NCBI RefSeq assembly: GCF_001695855.1
Contig: NZ_MBSS01000012.1
Span: 620,001 to 684,000 of the forward strand
Origin: Ensifer sp. LC163
GTDB lineage: Bacteria > Pseudomonadota > Alphaproteobacteria > Rhizobiales > Rhizobiaceae
Length of the DNA stretch: 64,000 nt
Direction: 5' to 3'
The notes beneath the pieces were generated by a model. It did no database searches and was not told where the DNA came from. It was given only the letters and a program-made list of their open reading frames with translations. Shown piece by piece: positions 43,433 through 53,872 of this stretch; position 1 is the first letter of the stretch, and every line of letters begins with the position of its first letter. Position numbers and translations under genes: made by a program.

Positions 43433-43882
43433 ATGACTGATACGACACGCTTCATGGATGCGGCCCTCGAAGAGGCCAAAAAAGCGGGCCAACGCGGCGA
43501 AGTGCCGATCGGCGCCGTCATCGTTTTCGATGGCGAAATCATCGCGCGCGCCGGAAACCGTACCCGCGAACTCAACGATATCACCGCTCATGCCGAGGTC
43601 GTGGCGATCCGCGAAGCTTCCATGGTGCTCAACGACGAAAGGCTGACGGGCGCCGATCTCTATGTCACCCTGGAGCCATGCACCATGTGCGCGGCGGCAA
43701 TCTCCTTTGCCCGCATCCGTCGCCTCTATTACGGCGCCGAAGACCCCAAGGGCGGCGCGGTCGACAGCGGCGTGCGCTTTTACGGCTCGCCGACATGCCA
43801 CCACGTGCCCGATGTCTATTCCGGGCTTGCCGAGCGTGAAGCCGCGGACATTCTCAGGGATTTCTTTGCCGATAAGCGGTGA
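43433..43882 (+). CDS. tadA: tRNA-specific adenosine deaminase
   Basis: 149-residue zinc deaminase that converts A34 to inosine in tRNA-Arg(ACG). Zinc-binding and catalytic motifs HAEVVAIREA and LEPCTMCAAAI are complete, along with ARIRRLYYGAEDPKGGAVDSG. The N-terminal RFMDAALEEAKKAGQRGEVPIGAVIV is standard. It is divergent from the pseudouridine synthase gene with a 73-bp gap. Confidence 0.95.
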   Translation: MTDTTRFMDAALEEAKKAGQRGEVPIGAVIVFDGEIIARAGNRTRELNDITAHAEVVAIREASMVLNDERLTGADLYVTLEPCTMCAAAISFARIRRLYYGAEDPKGGAVDSGVRFYGSPTCHHVPDVYSGLAEREAADILRDFFADKR

Positions 43883-43903
43883 GACGCCGATTATGCCGTG
43901 GCT

Positions 43904-44383
43904 TCAGCCGGCGGCAAAGGTCTCCAGTGCAGCGCCCGCAAGCCGGTAGCGCGTCCACTCCGACATCGGCTCGGCGCCGACTGCCTCGTAAACGCGGATT
44001 GCCGGCTCGTTCCAGTCGAGCACGCTCCACTCGAAGCGGCCACAGCCTTCCTCGACGGCGATCTTGGCGAGATGCTTCAACAACATCTTGCCGGCGCCGG
44101 AGCCGCGGCAATCCGGAGTGACATAGAGGTCTTCGAGATAGAGCCCCTTGCGCGCCTGCCAGGTGGAGTAGTTGTAGAACCACATGGCGAAACCGGCCGG
44201 CTTTCCGTCCATCTCGCAGATGACCGCGCGGGTGAGCGCGTTCGGGCCAAAAAGCGAGGCCTGCAACTGCTCGACGGTCGCCTCGACTTCGTCGGGGGCC
44301 TTCTCGTAGATGGCAAGTTCAGTGATGAAGCGCAGGATGGTTTCCGCGTCTTCCGGTCGCGCGTCGCGAATGCTGATCGTCAT
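43904..44383 (-). CDS. GNAT-family N-acetyltransferase
   Basis: 159-residue acetyltransferase with a GNAT fold. The acetyl-CoA-binding motif is seen as YVTPDCRGSGAGKMLLKHLA, and the C-terminal WNEPAIRVYEAVGAEPMSEW is typical of the polyamine (spermidine/diamine) acetyltransferase subgroup. The substrate remains uncertain. It is the downstream partner of a lipoprotein gene with a 3-bp gap and converges with tadA. Confidence 0.88.
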   Translation of the reverse strand: MTISIRDARPEDAETILRFITELAIYEKAPDEVEATVEQLQASLFGPNALTRAVICEMDGKPAGFAMWFYNYSTWQARKGLYLEDLYVTPDCRGSGAGKMLLKHLAKIAVEEGCGRFEWSVLDWNEPAIRVYEAVGAEPMSEWTRYRLAGAALETFAAG

Positions 44384-44386
44384 GAT

Positions 44387-45007
44387 TTAGAAGGGCCAGT
44401 ACCACTTAGTGCCGGAATTCTTGACCTGCGCCTCCTTCTTGCGGCGGCGCTCCTTGACCTTCTCCGGTTCGCCCAGGTCAGCCTCGGCGCCGTCCGGCAG
44501 GCGGCGGTATTCGAGCGGCGGATCGCTCAGGAAGCGGCGCTTGTCGGCGTAGGCGCCCATCTCGATCTTGCGCGCTTCGCGATAGGCTTCCTGCTGCTCC
44601 TTGGCCGAAAGACGGCGACCATTGGCGCTGGCCTTTGCGAGCGGCGAGACATAGTTCGGGTTGTTCTTGTTGGCGTCGGCTTCTTCGCGCAGGCGGTTGC
44701 GTGCTTCTTCCGGGGACTCGACCCATTCCGGATTCGCTTCGCGGCTGGCGAGTGACTTCTGCGGCTCCACGAGGGCGGTCTGCTGGCCGGACGGTGGCAG
44801 CACCAGGCCGGGGCGCGGCTGATACTTGACCTGGTTGCCCTGCTTCGGAGCAATGCTCACAGCGCCCCCGAGGTCGTCCATCAACTGTTCGCCGGCCGTC
44901 TTGTCGGTGCCGTAGGTCGGGCCGCCGATGCAGCCCGAAAGCACCAGGCCGCTCGTCATAATGGCGGCAACGCTAGCAAACAGTCGCAACTCTCGCGTCA
45001 TTTCCAT
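44387..45007 (-). CDS. Predicted lipoprotein of unknown function
   Basis: 206-residue protein with a type II signal peptide ending in the lipobox LSGC (residues about 23-26). The mature part is hydrophilic and rich in Glu, Arg, Lys and Ala (EEARNRLREEADANKNNPNY and SAKEQQEAYREARKIEM), probably helical, and ends in NSGTKWYWPF. No known domain was recognised. AGAAGGA precedes the ATG at 45007. It is encoded between ileS and a GNAT gene on the same strand. Confidence 0.8.
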   Translation of the reverse strand: MEMTRELRLFASVAAIMTSGLVLSGCIGGPTYGTDKTAGEQLMDDLGGAVSIAPKQGNQVKYQPRPGLVLPPSGQQTALVEPQKSLASREANPEWVESPEEARNRLREEADANKNNPNYVSPLAKASANGRRLSAKEQQEAYREARKIEMGAYADKRRFLSDPPLEYRRLPDGAEADLGEPEKVKERRRKKEAQVKNSGTKWYWPF

Positions 45008-45136
45008 GAGATTCCTTCTAGCCGGCCACCGTCACGTGCGCGGCCACTCAGCGCCCATGGCGGAGAAATCCGCCAAATTTCGGGCAGGTTTTACCGGATG
45101 AATGCGGTAAGCGCAATTCATCCGGTAAATGATCCC

Positions 45137-48046
45137 TTAAGCCTTGAAGCCAAGTTCCCGCAGTGCGGCGGCATCACGGGCAGACACCTCAGGGTAGAGA
45201 GCGTCCGAACCGACGTCGGTCGTGATCCGCCAGGAGCGGGCGCACTTGCGGCCAACGGCGCCCTTCGGCACGACGCTGACCTTGGCGACCTCAGGCAGAC
45301 GGAAGGCGTCGGCCGGGCCTTCGCCCGCCTCGACAGTGATCGACGAGGTGATGCAGATCTCGGCGAAGTCTTCGCCTTCGAGCGCCTTCAACAGCTCCGG
45401 ATCGGCGATGGAGACGACGGGCGCCGCCTCCAGCGACGAACCGATGCGCTTCTCGCGACGTTCGATTTCAAGCGCGCCGGTCACGACCGTGCGCACCGCG
45501 CGGATCTTTTCCCACTTCGCCTCAAGCGCGTCGTTCTTCCATTCCGTCGGGATCGCCGGGAACTGCTCGAGATGGACCGAGACCGCGTCAGGCTTGCGCG
45601 ACAACCAGGCCTCTTCGCAGGTGAAGGGCAGCATCGGCGCAAGCCACAGCGCCAGGCAATCAAACAGCTTGCGGATCACGGCAAGCGCCGACCGGCGACG
45701 AAGGCTCGACGGTGCGTCGCAGTAGAGCGCATCCTTGCGCACGTCGAAATAGAAGGCGGAGAGTTCGACGTTCGAGAAATCGATCAGCGCGCGCGCGATC
45801 CTCTTGAAGTCGAACGCGTCATAGCCTTCGCGAACGACCTGATCGAGTTCGGCCAGGCGATGCAGCATCAGCTTTTCCAGCTCGGGCAAATCGGCGTAGG
45901 CGATCTCCTCGCCCTTGTCGTGCGCCAGCGTGCCCAGCATCCAGCGGACGGTGTTGCGCAGCTTGCGATAGGCGTCGATGTTGGTCTGGATGATCGTCTT
46001 GCCGAGGCGCTGGTCTTCCCAATAGTCCGTTGTCATGACCCAGAGGCGCAGGATGTCGGCGCCGGCATCCTTCATCACCTCCTGCGGCGTGACGGTGTTG
46101 CCCTTCGACTTCGACATCTTCTCGCCCTTCTCATCCATGGTGAAGCCATGGGTGACAACGGCGTTGTAGGGCGCACGACCGCGCGTCGCGCAGGATTCGA
46201 GCAGCGACGAGTGGAACCAGCCGCGATGCTGGTCGGAGCCTTCGAGGTAGACGTCGGCCGGCCATTTCAGGTCCGGACGGTCTTCGAGCGTGAAGGTATG
46301 GGTCGAGCCTGAGTCAAACCAGACGTCGAGAATGTCCATGACCTGATGCCACTCCTCGTGGTCGTGGTCGTTGCCGAGGAAGCGGTCCTTGGCACCGTCG
46401 GCAAACCAGGCATCGGCGCCTTCCTGCTCGAAGGCTTCGAGAATGCGGGCATTGACGGCTTCGTCGACGAGGATCTCGCCCTGGTCGTCGGCAAAGATCG
46501 CGATCGGCACGCCCCAGGCGCGCTGGCGCGAGAGCACCCAGTCCGGGCGTCCCTCGATCATCGCACGCAGGCGGTTCTGGCCGGCACCCGGCACGAAGCG
46601 GGTGTCGTCGATCGCCGACAGTGCGCGCGAGCGCAGCGTCGTGCCGTCGCCGAAGCCCTTGTCCATGTAGACGAACCATTGCGGCGTGTTGCGGAAGATC
46701 ACCGGCTTCTTGGAACGCCAGGAGTGCGGATAGGAGTGCTTCAGGCGGCCGCGGGCAAACAGCGCATGCCGGCCGATGAGCGCCTTGATGACGCGATCGT
46801 TGGCGTCGCCCTTCTTGCCCTTGTCGTCGAGCACGCGGCCGGCACCACCTTCGGCGTCCGGGCCGAAGCCGTGGGCATCGGCGGTGAAGTAGCCGGCGTC
46901 GTCGACGGTAAACGGGATCGCCGACGAGATGCCGCGGGCTTCGAGCGCGCGGGCATTGTCCATCCAGGCGTCAAAGTCCTCGCGGCCGTGGCTGGGCGCC
47001 GTATGCACGAAGCCGGTGCCGGCGTCGTCGGTCACGTGGTCACCATCGAGCAGCGGCACCTTGAAGGCGTAGCCGCCACCGAGGCCATGCAGCGGGTGGG
47101 CGCAGGTGACGGCCGCCAATTCAGCGCCTTCGATATCGCGAACGAAATTGAAGCTGAGCTTGGCCTTGGCCGCGGACTCGTCAGCCAGACGCTTGGCGAA
47201 GATCAGCTTCTCGCCTGGCTGCGGGCCGAAGTCATTCTCGGCGGTCGCAACCTCATAGAGGCCGTAGGCATACCGCGAGGAGAAGGCGATCGCGCGGTTG
47301 CCGGGGATGGTCCAGGGCGTGGTCGTCCAGATCACGACGAAGGTGCCGGCAAGGTCGTCCGGACCTTCGGTGACCGGGAACTTCACCCAGATCATGTCGC
47401 TCTCGACATCGGCATATTCGACTTCGGCTTCGGCCAGCGCCGTGCGCTCGACGACCGACCACATCACCGGCTTGGAGCCGCGATAGAGCTGGCCCATCTT
47501 GGCGATCTTCATCAGTTCGCCGGCGATGCGGGCTTCGGCGTGGAAGTTCATCGTCGTGTAGGGGTTGTCGAAGTCGCCCTCGATGCCGAGGCGCTTGAAC
47601 TCTTCCGCCTGGATCTGGATCCAGCCGGCGGCGAAGTCGCGGCATTCCTTGCGGAACTCGTTGACCGGAACCTCGTCCTTGTTCTGGCCCTTCTCGCGAT
47701 ACTTCTCCTCGATCTTCCACTCGATCGGCAGACCGTGGCAGTCCCAGCCGGGCACATAGTTGGCGTCGAAACCGCGCATCTGGAACGAGCGGTTGATGAC
47801 GTCCTTGAGGATCTTGTTCAGCGCGTGGCCGATATGGATGTTGCCGTTGGCATAGGGAGGACCGTCATGCAGCACGAACTTTTCGCGGCCGGCGGCCGAG
47901 GCGCGCAGCTTCTTGTAGAGGCCCATCTTCTGCCAGCGAGCAACCGTTTCCGGCTCCTTCTGCGGCAGGCCGGCGCGCATCGGAAACTCCGTCTGCGGCA
48001 GGTAGAGGGTGGAGGAATAGTCGATCTTCTCAGCGGTATCTGTCAT
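45137..48046 (-). CDS. ileS: Isoleucyl-tRNA synthetase
   Basis: Class Ia aminoacyl-tRNA synthetase, 969 residues from [10 protein letters not shown]. The HIGH motif appears as [16 protein letters not shown] and the KMSKS motif as [13 protein letters not shown]. The editing domain (for example [16 protein letters not shown]) and the C-terminal anticodon-binding region ([17 protein letters not shown]) are present. An upstream ATG at 48061 is also in frame; the 48046 start better matches family N-termini. A RIME1 variant lies just upstream. Confidence 0.97.
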   Translation of the reverse strand: MTDTAEKIDYSSTLYLPQTEFPMRAGLPQKEPETVARWQKMGLYKKLRASAAGREKFVLHDGPPYANGNIHIGHALNKILKDVINRSFQMRGFDANYVPGWDCHGLPIEWKIEEKYREKGQNKDEVPVNEFRKECRDFAAGWIQIQAEEFKRLGIEGDFDNPYTTMNFHAEARIAGELMKIAKMGQLYRGSKPVMWSVVERTALAEAEVEYADVESDMIWVKFPVTEGPDDLAGTFVVIWTTTPWTIPGNRAIAFSSRYAYGLYEVATAENDFGPQPGEKLIFAKRLADESAAKAKLSFNFVRDIEGAELAAVTCAHPLHGLGGGYAFKVPLLDGDHVTDDAGTGFVHTAPSHGREDFDAWMDNARALEARGISSAIPFTVDDAGYFTADAHGFGPDAEGGAGRVLDDKGKKGDANDRVIKALIGRHALFARGRLKHSYPHSWRSKKPVIFRNTPQWFVYMDKGFGDGTTLRSRALSAIDDTRFVPGAGQNRLRAMIEGRPDWVLSRQRAWGVPIAIFADDQGEILVDEAVNARILEAFEQEGADAWFADGAKDRFLGNDHDHEEWHQVMDILDVWFDSGSTHTFTLEDRPDLKWPADVYLEGSDQHRGWFHSSLLESCATRGRAPYNAVVTHGFTMDEKGEKMSKSKGNTVTPQEVMKDAGADILRLWVMTTDYWEDQRLGKTIIQTNIDAYRKLRNTVRWMLGTLAHDKGEEIAYADLPELEKLMLHRLAELDQVVREGYDAFDFKRIARALIDFSNVELSAFYFDVRKDALYCDAPSSLRRRSALAVIRKLFDCLALWLAPMLPFTCEEAWLSRKPDAVSVHLEQFPAIPTEWKNDALEAKWEKIRAVRTVVTGALEIERREKRIGSSLEAAPVVSIADPELLKALEGEDFAEICITSSITVEAGEGPADAFRLPEVAKVSVVPKGAVGRKCARSWRITTDVGSDALYPEVSARDAAALRELGFKA

Positions 48047-48101
48047 GGTCTTTGCAATCATCTTTTCCGCGCGGATCGTCGCGCATGCGAAAGGGTGGTA
48101 T

Positions 48102-48206
48102 CTGGCGCATGACCCGCAAATCGGGATCGATCTTCGGAAAGGATCATGCGCAGCTTCAAAGTGTTAGAGCGACCTTGGCGCGCTCAGGAGACGCGCGGCG
48201 CTCTAG
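48102..48206 (+). repeat. RIME1-type element, diverged copy
   Basis: About 105 bp between ileS and ribF (both leftward). The right palindrome (GCGCGCTCAGGAGACGCGCG region, then GGCGCTCTAGAG pairing with GTTAGAGC) closely matches the other copies, as does CAGCTTCAAAGTGTTAGAGC. The left palindrome is diverged (GCGCATGACCCGCAAATCGG with GGAAAGGATCATGCGCA). Confidence 0.7.
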
Positions 48207-48388
48207 AGATGACTGGGGCGTTGGAAACGCCGAAATCCCGGACCTTCCGGCGGCCTAGTGCGCGCGGAAAGCCGGGCCAATAATTCGCTGATCGATGGTC
48301 AATCGACGGTGCCGGGTCATGGTGGCCGGTTGTTTAAGGCGTTTTCGGCCTTTTGAAAAGGTCCGCCGCTTCGACGCGACGGATTTCT

Positions 48389-49372
48389 TTAGGCAAAGTT
48401 GATCCGGCGATCGATGTCGCTCAGGGGCCTGACACCGGAGAGCAGCGCCCTCGCCTCATCTTCGTCCTTGCGGATTTGCGCCACCAGCGGGTCGAGCCCG
48501 TCGAACTTCAGCTCGTCGCGCAGGTGGCCGAAGAACGAAACCGAACAGACCTCACCGTAAAGATCGCCGGAAAAATCGAAGACAAACGTTTCGAGCAGGG
48601 CCTCGCCGTCACTGTCGACTGTCGGGCGCCGGCCGAAGCTGGCAACGCCATCAAAGAGCGAGCCGTCCGCCCGGCGGAAGCGCACGGCATAAATGCCGGT
48701 TCTAAGTTCGACCTCGGCGGGCAGGCGCATATTGGCCGTGGGATAGCCGAGGGAACGTCCGAGCTTCTTGCCGTCGATCACTTCGGCCTCGACCGTGTAG
48801 CGATAGCCGAGCAGACCGGCTGCGTGTGAAACGTCGCCCTGCCCGAGTAGCGACCGGATGAAGCTCGACGAGATCACCGAAGCGTTCTCGTCGCGGAAGG
48901 CGTCGACCAGAGTGACGCCGAAACCGTTTTCACCACCCGCCGCCATCAGGAAGGCGGGACCGCCTTCGCGCCCCTTGCCGAAATGGAAATCGAAGCCGGT
49001 GACGACATGCGAGGCATGCAGCCATTCCAACAGCACCCGATGGATGAAATCGGACGCGGAAAGTTCGGAGAAGGTGCGATCGAACGGATACTCGATAACG
49101 GCGCCAAACCCCATGCCTTCGAGGATACGGGCCTTCAGCGGCGCGGGCGTCAGCCGGAACACCGGTGTATCCGGCCGAAAGACTGTGCGAGGGTGCGGCT
49201 CGAAAGTCAGCACCAGCGCGGGCACGCCGCGCGCCTTGGCTTCTTCCAGCGCTCGTTCCAGCACCGATTGGTGGCCGCGGTGCACACCGTCGAAATTGCC
49301 GATCGCGACAACGCCGCCGCGCAGGCGCTCGGGCAGCGGGTCACGGGTCTCGTTGCGATGAAAAACCGTCAT
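48389..49372 (-). CDS. ribF: Bifunctional riboflavin kinase/FAD synthetase
   Basis: 327-residue enzyme that makes FMN from riboflavin and FAD from FMN. The N-terminal adenylyltransferase domain (about 15-185) carries VVAIGNFDGVHRGHQSVLER, LTFEPHPRTVF and SSSFIRSLLGQGDVSHAAGLLG. The C-terminal riboflavin kinase domain (about 190-315) has GYPTANMRLP, TGIYAVRF and LLETFVFDFSGDLYGE. Upstream by 13 bp on the same strand is the HAD-IIA gene. Confidence 0.96.
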   Translation of the reverse strand: MTVFHRNETRDPLPERLRGGVVAIGNFDGVHRGHQSVLERALEEAKARGVPALVLTFEPHPRTVFRPDTPVFRLTPAPLKARILEGMGFGAVIEYPFDRTFSELSASDFIHRVLLEWLHASHVVTGFDFHFGKGREGGPAFLMAAGGENGFGVTLVDAFRDENASVISSSFIRSLLGQGDVSHAAGLLGYRYTVEAEVIDGKKLGRSLGYPTANMRLPAEVELRTGIYAVRFRRADGSLFDGVASFGRRPTVDSDGEALLETFVFDFSGDLYGEVCSVSFFGHLRDELKFDGLDPLVAQIRKDEDEARALLSGVRPLSDIDRRINFA

Positions 49373-49385
49373 CTCAATCTTCCCG

Positions 49386-50234
49386 TCAGGCGAGCCTGGG
49401 CATCCACCACTTTGGCGAGGCGCCCTCCTTTTTCAGGAAGGCTGCAAGCTTCACCTCGTCGGTCCTGCTTTCGTTCATGTATTCCTGGGCGTGAATGCCG
49501 GCACTGATGTAAAGCAGATCGAAGCCGGCATCCTGGGCGCCCTTGACGTCGGTCGGCATGCCGTCGCCGATGGCGATGACACGCGACAGATCGAACGCAC
49601 CGCGCACCGCCTTGGCTTCGCCGAGCGCCGCCCGATAGATGGCGATATAGGGCTTGCCGGCGATGCGGGCTTCGCCGCCGAGCTCTTCGTAGAGCTTGGC
49701 AATGGCGCCGGCGCAGGGGATCAGCCGGTGGCCGCGTTCGACCACCAGGTCAGGATTGGCGCAGATGAACGGGATCTTGCGCTTGGCAAGACCGGTCAGT
49801 GTCGCGCGGTAGTGTTCCGGCGTTTCGGTTTCATCATCGTAGAAGCCGGCGCAGACGACGGTCTTGGCATCTTCCGACGACACGATCTCGGTACCAAGGC
49901 CCTCGAGCAAGGGCAGGTCGCGCTCAGCACCGATGAAGAAGATCTTCTTGTCGGCAGCAGCGATCAACGCGCGGGTCACATCGCCCGACGTGACGATGCG
50001 ATCATAGGCTTCATCGGGAACGCCCAGCCCGCGGATCTGCACCTTGACGCTCGGGCTCGGCCGGGGCGAGTTGGTGATGAGAACAACCGTCAATCCTGCG
50101 GCACGCGCTTCCGCCAGGGCCTCACAGGCAGACGCAAACGCCTGAACGCCGTTGTGGAGAACACCCCAGACGTCACAGAGCACGACGTCATAGCGCCCTG
50201 CGATTTCCCGAAAACTGTTGATCCTTGCGGCCAT
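49386..50234 (-). CDS. TIGR01459-type HAD-IIA family hydrolase
   Basis: 282-residue HAD-superfamily protein of the NagD-like (IIA) class. Motif I reads YDVVLCDVWGVLHNG, motif II LITNSPRP, and motif IV RVIAIGDGMPTDVKGA; between them the IIA cap domain contains FFIGAERDLPLLEGL. The usual DxD of motif I is DVW, a feature of this subgroup that leaves phosphatase activity uncertain. AGGAAG precedes the ATG at 50234; the frame is open to 50621 but the upstream part is not family-like. It precedes ribF by 13 bp. Confidence 0.88.
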   Translation of the reverse strand: MAARINSFREIAGRYDVVLCDVWGVLHNGVQAFASACEALAEARAAGLTVVLITNSPRPSPSVKVQIRGLGVPDEAYDRIVTSGDVTRALIAAADKKIFFIGAERDLPLLEGLGTEIVSSEDAKTVVCAGFYDDETETPEHYRATLTGLAKRKIPFICANPDLVVERGHRLIPCAGAIAKLYEELGGEARIAGKPYIAIYRAALGEAKAVRGAFDLSRVIAIGDGMPTDVKGAQDAGFDLLYISAGIHAQEYMNESRTDEVKLAAFLKKEGASPKWWMPRLA

Positions 50235-50570
50235 GCGGGCTTCCTGCAAACTCGGTTTCCGGCTTGCATCGCAAGGAAGGGGCGAGAATACAAGCCTCGG
50301 CCCCAGAAAAACGCCGCCATTCCCAAGGATTCGACGGCCGGCTGCCCCTTCCGCCCCGAAGGGACAGCCGGACCTCGACAAGGCACTGCTTGCGCGGCGG
50401 AAACCTCGTCGGGCAACAGGACGAAACAAACCTTCAAGACCAAGCTTCGCCCAAATTCCGACTGCTTCGGGCCGCAAGGATGCACGTGCCCACCCCGGCC
50501 CGGCAGCCGTTCGTCTCCAGTCATGCCCCGCCGATAACCATATCGCCTGAAATTTTTTGAACGGCCAATC
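50235..50570. other. Divergent intergenic region between the HAD gene and groESL
   Basis: No gene is seen. The part next to groES holds its promoter and CIRCE element (listed separately). Reverse-strand frames here are upstream extensions of the HAD gene frame and do not look coding. Confidence 0.5.
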
Positions 50571-50599
50571 CTTGACTCGCCCAGGACCCAGCCTTATCT
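50571..50599 (+). promoter_or_regulatory. Candidate groESL promoter
   Basis: CTTGAC (50571-50576) and TTATCT (50594-50599) are separated by 17 bp, a good rhizobial sigma-70-type spacing. The expected start of transcription falls at or just before the CIRCE operator. Confidence 0.7.
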
Positions 50600-50607
50600 C
50601 GGCCTCG

Positions 50608-50634
50608 CTAGCACTCGACAAAAGGGAGTGCTAA
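50608..50634. promoter_or_regulatory. CIRCE operator (HrcA binding site)
   Basis: CTAGCACTC-N9-GAGTGCTAA matches the CIRCE consensus TTAGCACTC-N9-GAGTGCTAA at all but one position. It overlaps the expected transcription start and lies 60 bp before groES. HrcA bound here would repress groESL until heat or misfolding titrates it. Confidence 0.97.
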
Positions 50635-50693
50635 CACCCATCCATCGGGTCGATGAGCGATCCGTAATGTCATTTGATCGAGGGATTAGACTA

Positions 50694-50990
50694 ATGGCAA
50701 GCACCAATTTCCGCCCGCTGCACGACCGCGTTGTCGTCCGCCGCGTCGAGTCTGAGGAAAAGACCAAGGGCGGCATCATCATTCCGGACACCGCTAAGGA
50801 AAAGCCGCAGGAAGGCGAAATCGTCGCTGTTGGCTCGGGCGCCCGTGACGAAAGCGGCAAGGTTGTTGCTCTCGATGTCAAGGCTGGCGACCGCGTTCTG
50901 TTCGGCAAGTGGTCGGGCACCGAAGTCAAGATCAACGGCGAAGACCTTCTCATCATGAAGGAAGCCGACATCATGGGCATCATCGGCTGA
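50694..50990 (+). CDS. groES: Co-chaperonin GroES
   Basis: 98-residue 10-kDa chaperonin that caps GroEL. Family sequences [32 protein letters not shown] and [20 protein letters not shown] are present, including the mobile loop. The ATG at 50694 ([10 protein letters not shown]) is preferred; the frame opens at 50628 inside the CIRCE region. groEL follows after 62 bp. Confidence 0.98.
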   Translation: MASTNFRPLHDRVVVRRVESEEKTKGGIIIPDTAKEKPQEGEIVAVGSGARDESGKVVALDVKAGDRVLFGKWSGTEVKINGEDLLIMKEADIMGIIG

Positions 50991-51034
50991 TCAGCCGTCG
51001 TCCACACCTTTCCATGACAACCAATGGGCAATGA

Positions 51035-52802
<1,768 letters not shown>

Positions 52803-52856
52803 TCAGCCTTATCGCGGACCTGTTCAAGCAGATCCACGATGATCCATCCGGATCGG

Positions 52857-52884
52857 AAAGGGCGACCCTCGGGTCGCCCTTTCT
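52857..52884 (+). terminator. groESL terminator
   Basis: AAAGGGCGACC with GGTCGCCCTTT forms an 11-12 bp stem with a short loop, followed by CTTGTTTTT. It lies about 170 bp after the groEL stop and 55 bp beyond the duplicated tail. Confidence 0.85.
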
Positions 52885-52885
52885 T

Positions 52886-53351
52886 GTTTTTGCAGCAGTG
52901 CACCGGTTGCATCTCACGTGCACGTCAAAGCTGTCTGCCGGAAAAATTACCCGGCAGCTGCAGCGGCTCTAAAAAAGCGTTGAAGTCGAAAAAAAACGAA
53001 CTATAACACCGCCCCAAGTGGACAGAGATTCACGAGAGACTGGATGACAGGCCTAAAGGGAGCGAAAAATCGCTCAAACTTTTCATATTAACTGTGTGTC
53101 CAAGCGCTCTTTGAGAACGTCACGCAAAGCATATAAGTATTTAATCGCAAATTAAGCCGGCCTTTCCTGCGAAATCATTTCGCTTGGCGAGCTACGTCAC
53201 AGTTTTGTGACCTTTCCGTACAGAAAGACGCAAACGACTTATCGTGCGTGTTCTTCCTCCTATGGGTCGATGGCTGGCGAGGGTTGTATATTGGGGATAT
53301 GCCTGCCTGGTCGGACGACGACATTCGCCAGGGGCCGTGCTGGGGTAGACC
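52886..53351. other. AT-richer intergenic region upstream of the small PAS-like gene
   Basis: About 465 bp with lower GC than the surroundings and no convincing gene. It includes an inverted repeat GTCACA-GTTT-TGTGAC at 53196-53211, about 140 bp before the next gene, which could be a regulator site. Confidence 0.45.
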
Positions 53352-53798
53352 GTGTTTAAGATCACGAGAACAAATTCAGTTCCCCTCGGTGTCCCCGGGC
53401 AGATGCATGCCGGCCTTCCGCATCAGGAATTCCTGGAGCAGTTCTGCGTCTCCGAGGGCTGGTCTGGCGACCTGTCGACGGGCCTGTTCCGGTTGGGCGA
53501 GAAGGCTTCGGCGATTCACGGCCTCAACGAGAGCGAATGCGGTCTGCTCAACTTCGTGCGCTGCTACGACCCTGCCGACCGCAACCACGTGCTCGAGCTT
53601 TTCGAGCAGGCGGCAACCAGTTGCTCGTCCTTCTGCTTCTCGACGACGATAAGCCTGGAATCGGGCCACAAGCAGCCGGTGTTCTGCATCGGCGAATCCT
53701 CGGGCCTCGAAGAGCGCTATTCAGGCACGATCCACGGCATCTTCTTCTTCCCGCGCTTCCTTGTCGAAGGCGCCGGAAAGATGCTGCTGCGCCAGTAG
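53352..53798 (+). CDS. Small PAS-like single-domain protein
   Basis: 148-residue protein with the layout of a lone PAS domain at about 30-135: WSGDLSTGLFRLGEKASAIH, then FVRCYDPADRNHVLELFEQA and a C-terminal strand ERYSGTIHGIFFFPRF. No output domain, signal peptide or membrane segment is seen. The start is GTG at 53352 with GGGG upstream; an ATG at 53403 is an alternative. It converges with the large MHYT-GGDEF-EAL gene, and may be a sensory partner in c-di-GMP or two-component signalling, by inference only. Confidence 0.65.
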   Translation: MFKITRTNSVPLGVPGQMHAGLPHQEFLEQFCVSEGWSGDLSTGLFRLGEKASAIHGLNESECGLLNFVRCYDPADRNHVLELFEQAATSCSSFCFSTTISLESGHKQPVFCIGESSGLEERYSGTIHGIFFFPRFLVEGAGKMLLRQ

Positions 53799-53872
53799 GC
53801 GCAGCCTCGACCTGAACTGATTTTTTTACTCCGCCAGAGACGTGTCGCAGGGGCGTAAAGGCGCGGCGACCC

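Noticed and set aside
46346..48112. A 588-codon plus-strand open frame
   Set aside because: Antisense to ileS; no domain.
8864..48206. Dispersed palindromes considered as insertion sequences or a CRISPR array
   Set aside because: Copies are about 105 bp, carry no gene and no regular spacers, and lie far apart; they fit intergenic mosaic elements.
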